From assembly GCA_002727485.1 (NCBI GenBank), contig PBXE01000001.1, forward strand, positions 1-6,735: a DNA stretch of 6,735 nt. The letters run 5' to 3'. This document shows positions 1-6,404 of this stretch, piece by piece. The notes beneath the pieces are model-generated. The model ran no database searches. It saw only the letters and a program-made list of their open reading frames with translations, and was not told where the DNA came from. Source of the stretch: Methanobacteriota archaeon (GTDB taxonomy: Archaea > Thermoplasmatota > Poseidoniia > Poseidoniales > Poseidoniaceae). The translations under genes and the position numbers were made by a program. The number at the start of each line of letters is the position of its first letter. The first letter of the stretch is position 1.

Positions 1-87
1 AGTTACATTTCCATCTCCCTTGAGTTGGAAAGTATTGGTTCCAGCGAACCTCTTAAAATTTGTAATTCTCAATTCTTTGTAGAACAT
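1..87 (-). CDS. dndD: 5' end of a DndD-like SMC/RecF-type ATPase gene, cut by the window edge
   Basis: Only the first 29 codons are present; the reading frame is open to base 1. The translation starts MFYKELRITNFKRFAG. This is the usual opening beta-strand of SMC, RecF and DndD proteins: a short hydrophobic strand, then a TNFKRF-type turn, ahead of the Walker A loop that would lie beyond the edge. The ATG (minus strand, 87-85) lies five bases after the stop of the 63-residue gene, and a GAGTGA stretch overlapping that stop (93-98) could act as ribosome binding site. The position downstream of dndC matches the common dndC-dndD order, so the likely product is the ATPase that acts with DndC in placing sulfur in the DNA backbone. 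The identity rests on about 20 residues plus context. Another SMC-like or RecF-like ATPase is possible. No Walker motif is visible here. Confidence 0.6.
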   Translation of the reverse strand, partial: MFYKELRITNFKRFAGTNTFQLKGDGNVT

Positions 88-92
88 GTGAA

Positions 93-284
93 TCACTCGC
101 TAATGTGTGTATCTATGTGCTTGGTTATCTTGGTCAAAATTTTGTGAGGACGAATCATATGTTGGACATTTAACTCCTCTAGGAGGAGGTCGTGAATTAA
201 CTGTGCAGTCTCTTCAACCGGCATATCAATTCCACTTTGTGCGATTACTTTCCGGAGTAGTTCCATGTCTATATTTTGACTCAT
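93..284 (-). CDS. Small protein of unknown function between dndC and a DndD-like gene (63 aa)
   Basis: I do not recognise this 63-residue protein. It is a real gene by context. Its ATG overlaps the dndC stop in an ATGA junction (281-284), a GGGGG run (292-296) sits seven bases upstream as a ribosome binding site, and the next gene starts five bases after its stop. The sequence looks fully helical: a first amphipathic helix at residues 7-17 (MELLRKVIAQS), a turn with GIDMP, a second helix at about 23-39 (VEETAQLIHDLLLEELN), and a basic C-terminal part rich in His, Lys and Ile. It has no cysteines, signal peptide or membrane segment. It is much shorter than DndE (roughly 110-130 residues) and lacks its typical pattern. 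A small partner or adaptor of DndC or the following ATPase is plausible but inferred. It resembles the 58-residue protein at 3647-3823 in size, start and position. Confidence 0.75.
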   Translation of the reverse strand: MSQNIDMELLRKVIAQSGIDMPVEETAQLIHDLLLEELNVQHMIRPHKILTKITKHIDTHISE

Positions 285-1390
285 ATCTCAACCCCCGCAT
301 CCAGTAGTGCCAAATCAGCAATCTCTTCAGCCCATAATTCTTCGATTCTGTGAATCTCTGCTTCTGTTATCAAATTCAACCCTACCCTTTCCTGAACCTC
401 TTTCAACCTTGTCAATAGGTTTTGACGATATTGGTGAGTGTAGGGGCCTACCCCAACAGTTCCATCTCTCTTTACCTGTACGCGTCCTTTACGGTTTCTG
501 CCTTGAACTCGGTTCTCTTCGACATTTCTTTCAGCCAGCAATTGATCTCTGAAATTTGCCAATTCAATAAGCGTCTTTACATCATAGATTTCTTTGTCAG
601 TGTTTATCATTTGATTGAGAGATTTATCTTCAGCTACAACTGTACATGTCCAGCATCCAAATCTACTTCCTGCGCATGTTTGTTGGCTTGCATCATGAAT
701 AACTGGGCACTCCCCTCCTGCAGCATCGCGATATAGAATCGAGAGGTCTTGGTTTATGTCAGCGAAAGGATTCGGCATCCCATTAACCCAGTCCATTTTA
801 AGTAGATATTCCCAGACATCTTCAGTAGTCCAGTTTTCGATTGGTCTAATTGTCGATGCGGTTGGAATCAGCCCGTGAGCATGCAAATCTGTATCTCTAC
901 GGGTGTGAGAATCCATGGTTTGTTTCCTAGCACTACTCTCGTCAAATCTAGTTCCTAGAAGAAAATGAACTACAGGCTCTTTTCCGATTTTCTCGGTAAT
1001 GAAGTTTGCAGATGGTCGAATTTTCATCCTATCTGTGCACCACCTAAATTCTCTTACAGGTGTAGGATAACCGCGACCAATTAGATTGACCCAAAAGGTT
1101 TGGTCTACTTCTGGGTGTAACTCTACAACCTCGATAGGCATCTCCATATCTTCAACATAAATTTTCAATCTCTCTATGAATTTCAGTACATGGTCAATTA
1201 CCGGTGGTGCTTCAACCAGAGTATTGACACAGGTTACGTACACCTTCTTACGATTACGAATCCGAGGAGGCAATTGTTCCATTGTTTCCAAGAGAAGCAT
1301 GGTGAGAGCAGTACTGTCTTTGCCACCGCTTAGGCCTACCACCCAGGGCACATCCCCGGTTTCCTTGTAGAGTGCTGCAAGGTCGACCAT
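281..1390 (-). CDS. dndC: DNA phosphorothioation sulfurtransferase DndC (PP-loop, Fe-S)
   Basis: DndC is an adenylating sulfurtransferase of the PAPS-reductase/ATP-pyrophosphatase superfamily. With DndD (and usually DndE) it replaces a non-bridging backbone oxygen of DNA by sulfur supplied through a cysteine desulfurase. Visible motifs are the PP-loop VVGLSGGKDST (residues 17-27), RWCTDRMKIRP (116-126), GTRFDESSARK (146-156), and the cysteines C228, C239, C246 and C249 around SRFGCWTCTVV (242-252), which fit the known 4Fe-4S cluster. The C-terminal LITEAEIHRIEELW (340-353) is typical of the family. At 369 residues it is shorter than many bacterial DndC proteins, which I recall as about 450-550 residues, but both ends look intact. 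ATG 1390 is the only standard start. The frame stays open upstream to a stop near 1457-1459 but offers only CTG or ATT codons. A GGGAG lies three bases before the ATG, which is rather close. The next gene overlaps by four bases. Confidence 0.93.
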   Translation of the reverse strand: MVDLAALYKETGDVPWVVGLSGGKDSTALTMLLLETMEQLPPRIRNRKKVYVTCVNTLVEAPPVIDHVLKFIERLKIYVEDMEMPIEVVELHPEVDQTFWVNLIGRGYPTPVREFRWCTDRMKIRPSANFITEKIGKEPVVHFLLGTRFDESSARKQTMDSHTRRDTDLHAHGLIPTASTIRPIENWTTEDVWEYLLKMDWVNGMPNPFADINQDLSILYRDAAGGECPVIHDASQQTCAGSRFGCWTCTVVAEDKSLNQMINTDKEIYDVKTLIELANFRDQLLAERNVEENRVQGRNRKGRVQVKRDGTVGVGPYTHQYRQNLLTRLKEVQERVGLNLITEAEIHRIEELWAEEIADLALLDAGVEI

Positions 1391-1485
1391 AATCTCCCGT
1401 AACGCTACTAGTCCATAAGGATCGCTGAAACTCAGATTTTTTTTTCTTTGCGAGATTTAATAGATCATGGCTACATGGGATTGAT
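1391..1485. promoter_or_regulatory. Divergent control region between the dndC operon and the helicase operon
   Basis: These 95 bases separate two divergently read ATG codons and must hold the promoters of both operons. They include a nine-T run (1437-1445 on the plus strand), a TATA-like box (1456-1463), and a CATGG-CTA-CATGG direct repeat (1466-1478) between that box and the helicase start. For dndC, a weak TATA-like CCTTATGG (minus strand, 1420-1413) is centred 26-27 bases before its ATG. Alternatively, the reverse of the helicase box (CTATTAAA) could drive a transcript with a leader of about 40 bases. No clear long inverted repeat for a dimeric repressor was found by eye. A shared region suggests the two arms are co-controlled, which is inference. 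Confidence 0.7.
1449..1463 (+). promoter_or_regulatory. Putative archaeal BRE/TATA promoter of the helicase operon (leaderless)
   Basis: TTTAATAG (1456-1463) is preceded by a purine-rich stretch, TGCGAGA when its first base at 1449 is included, which resembles a BRE plus TATA box. Its centre lies 26-27 bases before ATG 1486, the spacing archaeal RNA polymerase uses from TATA centre to transcription start. The mRNA would then begin at or next to the start codon. This fits the weak ribosome binding site of the first gene (only GGGA at 1477-1480) compared with the better ones inside the operon. A bacterial reading is less good, because no TTGACA-like element stands 17 bases before a -10 hexamer. 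Confidence 0.5.
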
Positions 1486-3645
1486 ATGAACCTGTCCAGC
1501 GTTGGCTTCAAGGAGAGGTACAAGAGACGTACAGGTTTCGATTTATTACAGGAATTTTACATACCTGCCTTGGAAAATTCTTCAACCTACGACCGGATTG
1601 CAGGATATTTTAGTTCAGCAGTTTTAACAGAAGCAAGCTCCGGTTTTGCAAAATTTTGTACAACAGAGAATGTGCGCGCTCCAAACCCAAAATTTAGGCT
1701 GATTGTAGGCGCGAGATTAAACGAAGAAGATGAAAACACTATCTTACACTTGGAAGACCCAGAAACTCAGATTTCTGAATCGTTAATGGCGAAGATAGAC
1801 CTAATGCGAGATGAAGAAGATTATGATTTTTCAAAAGACAGAATTTCAGGCCTAGCTTGGATGATCGAAAATAACTTACTTGAAATCAAAGTGGGTATAA
1901 GATTCGACCCTGATTCGGGGAGAATACATCAACACAACGAAGCAGAATTTCATTCCAAACTAGGGATAATGTCAGACGGAACCAACAAAATATCATTTGA
2001 AGGTTCAGTCAACGAAACTAAGAGAGGGTGGGTCGCAAATTATGAATCCCTTGTAGTCTTCAGGTCATGGATGAAAGAGGAAAACAGAGTAGGTCACCAC
2101 CAGGAGGATTTCGATGAGTTATGGGATTCAAATGGACTCAATTCAGATTTGGGCGTAGGAATATATTCATTCTCAGAAGCAGCAAAGAAAAAATTGTTAG
2201 AAAAATTCCCTCCTAGGAAACCCCAAGATAATGAAATTGATTGGGCAAAAAAACGTAGAGAATATTTGCATCAAGCATCACGGCTAGGTCAGAAATGGAA
2301 GAATAGAAAGAGAGAGGAACGACCAATAATCCCAAAATCCATACCAACCCCTCCGCCAAATGATAAATGGAGCCATCAAATAGATGCTATGAATTGGTTT
2401 TTAGATAAAGATCACGCTAATGGTGTTGGAATATTCCAAATGGCGACAGGTTCTGGAAAGACTAGAACATCCATTTCAACGGTTAAGGAAGCTATTTCAA
2501 GAGGCATAGTAAACAAAGTAATATTTTGCGTACCAAAAACCTTGGAAGAACAATGGGCGAAAGAACTATCTGAGCATTACCCCGAAAGAGGTGGAACTTT
2601 TTGGTGGCGTTCAGGTAGAGATGACCATTTAACCTTCTTCAATCTCAACATAAAGGGCTCGGTTATGATTGTTAGTCACTACTTTATTCCGGATTTAGTA
2701 GAATATGCAAACAAAAAGCGTAGAGATGTTGGTAACACAATTATCGTTGTAGACGAGATGCATCATCTAGGTTCTGATAAGTATAGTGAAATTGGTTTGG
2801 ATGACTCAGAATCGAAAGTTAGGTTTTTGCCAAATATGTTTGATCCATTTTTATTGAGACTGGGATTAAGTGCAACACCTTGGTCAGAATACGATGATGG
2901 TAGAAACCAAATGATTGTGGATAACTTCGTTAACTTAGAAATCAAAATTTCAGACATTGGTGATGATTGGAAAACACATTTTAAGAAAGAGAAGTTAGTG
3001 TTTTACTTTGGATTGGAAGACGGAATCAAGAAAGGAATATTATGTGAATTTGATTATGTTCCGCTTGATTATACTCCGTCTGCAGAAGACTTTCAGAAAA
3101 GGAAAGATGCATTCAGGAAAATACCGCCCAATGTTCCAAAACACATGAAAAGTAAAATGGGGATGATTTTAGCAGCTCAGGTATTCAAATCATCCCGTGA
3201 AAAAATCCCTCCTTTCAATACATGGTTAGAAAAAAAGGGTAATCTAGAACGTTGCATCTTGTTCGTTTCTGACAAAGAATTTGGTAGAGATTTGACAAGT
3301 CATTTAGCTAAAAACCACAGTATTTTCGAGTTTAGAGAATTTTTCCAAGGAGAAGATATGCATACCTTGAAGAAATTTGCAAATGGAGGCCTAGATCTCT
3401 TGATTGCTTGCCATAGGATATCAGAAGGAGTGGATATCAAGACTGTAGATACTGTAGTTTTATTTAGTTCTAATTCCAGTAAATTAGAAACTATTCAAAG
3501 AATAGGCAGGGCTTTGAGAATTAGCCCAGATAATCCAGCGAAAAAAGCATTGGTTGTAGATTTTATTTATGCTGATGGGGATGAATCAGCAGATGTTCAA
3601 AGGAAAAATTGGTTAACAAAACTATCAAAATCTAGGAGAAAATAA
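1486..3645 (+). CDS. PLD-nuclease/SF2 helicase fusion, likely restriction effector of the phosphorothioation system
   Basis: This is a 719-residue two-part enzyme. Residues about 20-195 form a phospholipase-D-type nuclease domain: a YDRIAGYFSSAVL segment (35-47), a RLIVGAR strand (71-77), and the single active-site motif H156-S-K158 followed by FEGSVNET (171-178). One HKD motif per chain implies dimerisation for catalysis. Residues about 290-700 form an SF2 helicase/translocase with Walker A ATGSGKT (320-326), DEMH in place of DEAH (423-426), SATP (462-465), ACHRISEGVD (641-650) and QRIGRALR (671-678). All core motifs are intact. It leads a five-gene operon with one base to the next ATG, and sits divergent to dndC. 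NCBI has curated families named phosphorothioation-system restriction enzyme for dnd-linked proteins of this general kind (recalled, not searched). NgoAVII and CglI restriction systems also pair PLD nucleases with helicase-like ATPases. The expected role is ATP-driven cleavage of unmodified foreign DNA, by inference. ATG 1486 fits the promoter spacing. Confidence 0.88.
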   Translation: MNLSSVGFKERYKRRTGFDLLQEFYIPALENSSTYDRIAGYFSSAVLTEASSGFAKFCTTENVRAPNPKFRLIVGARLNEEDENTILHLEDPETQISESLMAKIDLMRDEEDYDFSKDRISGLAWMIENNLLEIKVGIRFDPDSGRIHQHNEAEFHSKLGIMSDGTNKISFEGSVNETKRGWVANYESLVVFRSWMKEENRVGHHQEDFDELWDSNGLNSDLGVGIYSFSEAAKKKLLEKFPPRKPQDNEIDWAKKRREYLHQASRLGQKWKNRKREERPIIPKSIPTPPPNDKWSHQIDAMNWFLDKDHANGVGIFQMATGSGKTRTSISTVKEAISRGIVNKVIFCVPKTLEEQWAKELSEHYPERGGTFWWRSGRDDHLTFFNLNIKGSVMIVSHYFIPDLVEYANKKRRDVGNTIIVVDEMHHLGSDKYSEIGLDDSESKVRFLPNMFDPFLLRLGLSATPWSEYDDGRNQMIVDNFVNLEIKISDIGDDWKTHFKKEKLVFYFGLEDGIKKGILCEFDYVPLDYTPSAEDFQKRKDAFRKIPPNVPKHMKSKMGMILAAQVFKSSREKIPPFNTWLEKKGNLERCILFVSDKEFGRDLTSHLAKNHSIFEFREFFQGEDMHTLKKFANGGLDLLIACHRISEGVDIKTVDTVVLFSSNSSKLETIQRIGRALRISPDNPAKKALVVDFIYADGDESADVQRKNWLTKLSKSRRK

Positions 3646-3646
3646 T

Positions 3647-3823
3647 ATGTCTGAAAATAATTTGAAAAATAGAATTGAAAGAACAATTAAGTTAGTAGCG
3701 AAACAGAAAAATATTACTGAAGAGGCTGCAAATACTATAATAAATTTAGTGAATATAGTAAGGGAAGATGGCGCAATAGATGACGATTCACTTCTATCTT
3801 TCTTTGAGTTAGTTGGTGAATAA
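3647..3823 (+). CDS. Small helical protein of unknown function before the DndD-like ATPase (58 aa)
   Basis: This short gene fills the space between the helicase and the ATPase. It starts one base after the helicase stop and ends two bases before the next ATG. AGGAG (3634-3638), inside the helicase end, lies eight bases before its ATG, so translation is well supported. The 58 residues begin MSENNLKNRIERTIK and end SLLSFFELVGE. The predicted form is two or three helices, at about 5-20, 24-39 (TEEAANTIINLVNIVR) and 46-57, with an acidic turn DGAIDDD (41-47). There are no cysteines, membrane segment or signal. I do not recognise a family. The acidic, helical character suggests a protein-protein adaptor or a small subunit of the neighbouring ATPase or helicase. 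Its start (MSEN versus MSQN), size and place before an SMC-like ATPase echo the 63-residue protein at 93-284. Confidence 0.8.
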   Translation: MSENNLKNRIERTIKLVAKQKNITEEAANTIINLVNIVREDGAIDDDSLLSFFELVGE

Positions 3824-3825
3824 GA

Positions 3826-5904
3826 ATGGTGAGAGATAAGATCAAAATTCTAAAGATGTCGTGGGAAAATATACGTAATTTCGAATGCTTAGAGTTACCC
3901 AGTTCCAATGACAAGTTTAGTAATAATACATCATTAGTACAAATTCAAAATGGGTATGGTAAAACCACAACCTTGTATCTCTTGAGATCAATTTTTACAT
4001 CCAGGCCCATTGACAAACAATACATCAAAACAGGATACAGGTATCGATTCCCTCACAAGAAATGGGGAGGAGATTCAGATTCCGCATCAAAGTTTCATGT
4101 TGAATTTGATATTAATGGTGAATTTTGTAGAATAGGTATAGAAATTGATCATAAAAATATGAGTCAAAAATTCACTACTTTTAGAGATAAATTAGGAGGG
4201 CAAGTTGATGGTTGGAACCCTCCTCATATTTTTAAGAGATTATTTCAAGGTAAAGACGACTTTGCGGAATTGTTCATACTTGATGGAGAACTAGCAAAAG
4301 AACTTAATCGTTCTACTGGATCTGAAGTTGTGAATAATTCAATTAAACAAGTAACAAATTTGGCAGGACTATATTCTCTTGTAGGTTCAGGTGGAACGAC
4401 AGGGCAAATCAATCGGGTTAAACAGGAAAGGTTGTCTGACTTAATTGGAGGAGGTGAAGCCAGAGGTACAAGATTAAAATCAACCCTAGAAACAGTACAA
4501 AAATTGATCAAAGATAGGGCGGAAAAACTGAAAGAAACGAACCTAATAATTGACGAAATTACTGACCAATTAAGTTCTATGAACACCCAAAAAGCCGATT
4601 TAGACAAGAAAATGGCTCAAAACATAGCCGAAATAAAGGAAGCAACAGTGGATTTTGAGAATTCTGAAAGAGACCTTGAGAAAATTTCACTTTCGGTATT
4701 GGATAGAATATTTGAACCAGCCTTTTCATTTCCAAACTGGAATGAAGTTCAAAATTTCCATGCTTCTCAAGTCAAAGCAAAACTGCCTAGAAGTGTTGGA
4801 AGAACATGGTTTAAAGAATTAGTATCTATGGAGAAATGTATCTGTGGGCGTGATTGGGAAGAGCATTCCAAAGAATATGTTGAAAGTCATTTAGAAGATT
4901 ATCTCGAAGATAAACTTATGACATATGTAAAAGAAATGCAGGATGCTGTCCATGAACATTCTTCATCAGTTAATTTAGGTAGCGAAATAGCCAGAATAAC
5001 TACAAAGCAACGACAGAAAATTGAAAATCAACAACGATTAGACGATCTAAGGAATCAAGCACCTAAAGAAGATAGGGACGAGTATTCGAGATTAGATCAA
5101 GAAATTGGTGGCCTAAAAGAGAGGCTTGAAGACTTTATTCTAATAAGAGATGAAATATCTTCAGAAAAAATGGAATTTATTCGAGAAAAGAATTTAGATA
5201 CAGATTTGTACAATAGTGATGGCACTATAACTCACGATGCTACAAAACTTAGGAGATTGACAAATTTATCCTGCTTGCGAAGAGCAGAGACAAGTATAAT
5301 AGATGAATTGGCAAAAATAGGTGGCGCAGCAAATATTGCCAAAGGAGCTGATTTAATACATGAAATTATTTCTGATGTACTTACAAAGATTGGAGAAGAG
5401 ATAAGGATTGCATTACAATTTCAAATGAATAAATCTATTGATAGAATGGTCGGTGCTGGATTAGATGGGGGATTAGATGTGAAAATTACTCCTTCCGGGC
5501 TGCAATATTTCAACCCAGCAGGAGATTTACAATCTGGTGTTAATATGGCAGCGGAATTAGGAGGTTCATACGCTTTTATTTCAGCACTTTATGAATACGC
5601 TGAGGTTTCGATACCTCTGGTTTTGGATACTCCATTGGCAGGTTTTGGACAAGGTATGTCTGCTGCATGGACAGAATTAGTGCCTCCAACATTTGATCAA
5701 GTGATTGCTTTGATAAATTCAAATGAAATGATATCATTGAAGGGTTGGTTTGAAACTAACGACATAGATTGCTATTTGATCAGACGTAACGATGAAGATA
5801 TCCGCACGGCTTCTCCTCAGACTGGAAAAATGATTGTTGACACTGACAAAGATAATTTTTCAAATTATGAATCTGATGTTTTGAATAAGGGGGCGAATCA
5901 ATGA
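3826..5904 (+). CDS. DndD-like SMC/Rad50-type ATPase
   Basis: This is a 692-residue ABC-type ATPase with the split head of SMC/Rad50/DndD proteins. The N-terminal half has IKILKMSWENIRNF (6-19) and Walker A QNGYGKTT (41-48). ELFILDGELAKEL (148-160) recalls the FFDGE segment of DndD. Helical, charged arms (about 212-290 and 380-460) flank a CxC centre, CICG (338-341), that could be a zinc-hook-like apex. The C-terminal half has a signature region AELGGSYAFISAL (576-588), and Walker B IPLVLDTPLAGFG (596-608), where DTP replaces DEP as in DndD proteins. The signature reads LGGS rather than LSGGQ, and the loop first glycine is missing, so ATPase activity is likely but not certain. A GGTGA (3815-3819) six bases upstream supports the ATG. 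The stop overlaps the next ATG as ATGA. Since dndC appears to have its own DndD-like gene on the other strand, this copy more likely serves the effector arm. Confidence 0.85.
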   Translation: MVRDKIKILKMSWENIRNFECLELPSSNDKFSNNTSLVQIQNGYGKTTTLYLLRSIFTSRPIDKQYIKTGYRYRFPHKKWGGDSDSASKFHVEFDINGEFCRIGIEIDHKNMSQKFTTFRDKLGGQVDGWNPPHIFKRLFQGKDDFAELFILDGELAKELNRSTGSEVVNNSIKQVTNLAGLYSLVGSGGTTGQINRVKQERLSDLIGGGEARGTRLKSTLETVQKLIKDRAEKLKETNLIIDEITDQLSSMNTQKADLDKKMAQNIAEIKEATVDFENSERDLEKISLSVLDRIFEPAFSFPNWNEVQNFHASQVKAKLPRSVGRTWFKELVSMEKCICGRDWEEHSKEYVESHLEDYLEDKLMTYVKEMQDAVHEHSSSVNLGSEIARITTKQRQKIENQQRLDDLRNQAPKEDRDEYSRLDQEIGGLKERLEDFILIRDEISSEKMEFIREKNLDTDLYNSDGTITHDATKLRRLTNLSCLRRAETSIIDELAKIGGAANIAKGADLIHEIISDVLTKIGEEIRIALQFQMNKSIDRMVGAGLDGGLDVKITPSGLQYFNPAGDLQSGVNMAAELGGSYAFISALYEYAEVSIPLVLDTPLAGFGQGMSAAWTELVPPTFDQVIALINSNEMISLKGWFETNDIDCYLIRRNDEDIRTASPQTGKMIVDTDKDNFSNYESDVLNKGANQ

Positions 5905-6404
5905 GTGGTAACATTGGAGGAACTAGGCGCTTTCATTTATCAGATGAGGCAAGGGATTATTTTGAGCGAATTGGTGTTGAAAGAAATAAAGGAAATTCAA
6001 AATCCGGAATGTTTTCAGCTTACGTTGAACCATACTACCTTTGCTTGTTAATGGGATTAGTAAAGAACACAAGGAAAGAGCCAACAGCTATGACTAAAGA
6101 TATGGTAAGTACATGGAAATCCTCTGCTAAACAATATGAAAAAGAAATCTCAGGTATCATCTTTTACAAATTTTGTTTAGACAAAGGGATTTCTCATGAA
6201 GATGATAGAATTCTCAAGTTAATGGAGAAATTTTTTGCAATTAATAGAACGGAAGTTTATGAAAAAGAAGCATTTGTTATGATGAACAAGTATGCACAGG
6301 GAGGTTTTGAATATATTCGTGAGAATTTAGGTAAAGTAGAACAACTTGCGGATTTATTAGTATGGTATCTCAAAGAATTGGAGGACTTTTCTGTTGGTGA
6401 GTAA
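5901..6404 (+). CDS. Hypothetical protein of the defence operon (167 aa), remotely DndE-like at best
   Basis: I do not recognise this 167-residue protein with confidence. It is certainly translated with the ATPase: an ATGA overlap, plus AAGGGGG (5887-5893) seven bases before the ATG. The N-terminal third has RRFHLSDEARDYFERIGVE (9-27), then SAYVEPYYLCLLMGL (39-53). The order LS-x-EA-x-D, then a hydrophobic helix rich in Leu and Cys, faintly recalls the small DndE fold. DndE is shorter and usually has an arginine/lysine-rich helix, so I do not assign it. The middle (80-125) and C-terminal (140-163) parts are helical, with many aromatic residues. Two cysteines (48, 92) lie far apart. There is no signal peptide; the 43-53 stretch is too short for a membrane span. 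A DNA-binding or scaffold subunit working with the ATPase is a guess from position. Confidence 0.82.
   Translation: MSGNIGGTRRFHLSDEARDYFERIGVERNKGNSKSGMFSAYVEPYYLCLLMGLVKNTRKEPTAMTKDMVSTWKSSAKQYEKEISGIIFYKFCLDKGISHEDDRILKLMEKFFAINRTEVYEKEAFVMMNKYAQGGFEYIRENLGKVEQLADLLVWYLKELEDFSVGE

Noticed and set aside
1..153. Plus-strand open frame from the left edge to a TGA at 151-153
   Set aside because: It lies opposite the 63-residue gene and the DndD-like N-terminus, has no family-like sequence, and is best explained as antisense shadow.
107..736. Plus-strand open frames at 107-307, 307-552 and 422-736
   Set aside because: They run antisense to dndC and the 63-residue gene, have unnatural composition (Ser, Leu and Cys rich), and lack ribosome binding sites or homology.
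1437..1445. Nine-T run as a transcription terminator
   Set aside because: It lies in a divergent promoter region where no gene ends, so there is nothing to terminate; it may instead affect DNA bending or promoter strength.
1391..1460. N-terminal extension of dndC upstream of ATG 1390
   Set aside because: The frame is open to a stop near 1457-1459, but the only possible starts are CTG or ATT, and ATG 1390 leaves a complete PP-loop domain. It is kept as a minor alternative only.
1433..1463. Bacterial sigma-70 promoter for the helicase
   Set aside because: TTTAAT or TAATAG could be a -10, but no acceptable -35 stands at the right distance, and the archaeal TATA spacing fits better.
1254..1523. 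Minus-strand open frame across the divergent control region
   Set aside because: It overlaps dndC in another frame and the start of the helicase; its translation looks like noise.
2763..4607. Minus-strand open frames at 2763-2957 and 4245-4607
   Set aside because: They are wholly inside the helicase and ATPase genes on the opposite strand, with low-complexity translations.
5901..6404. Assigning the 167-residue protein as DndE
   Set aside because: Only a short LS-x-EA-type start is similar; length and the rest of the sequence do not match, so naming it would be overreach.
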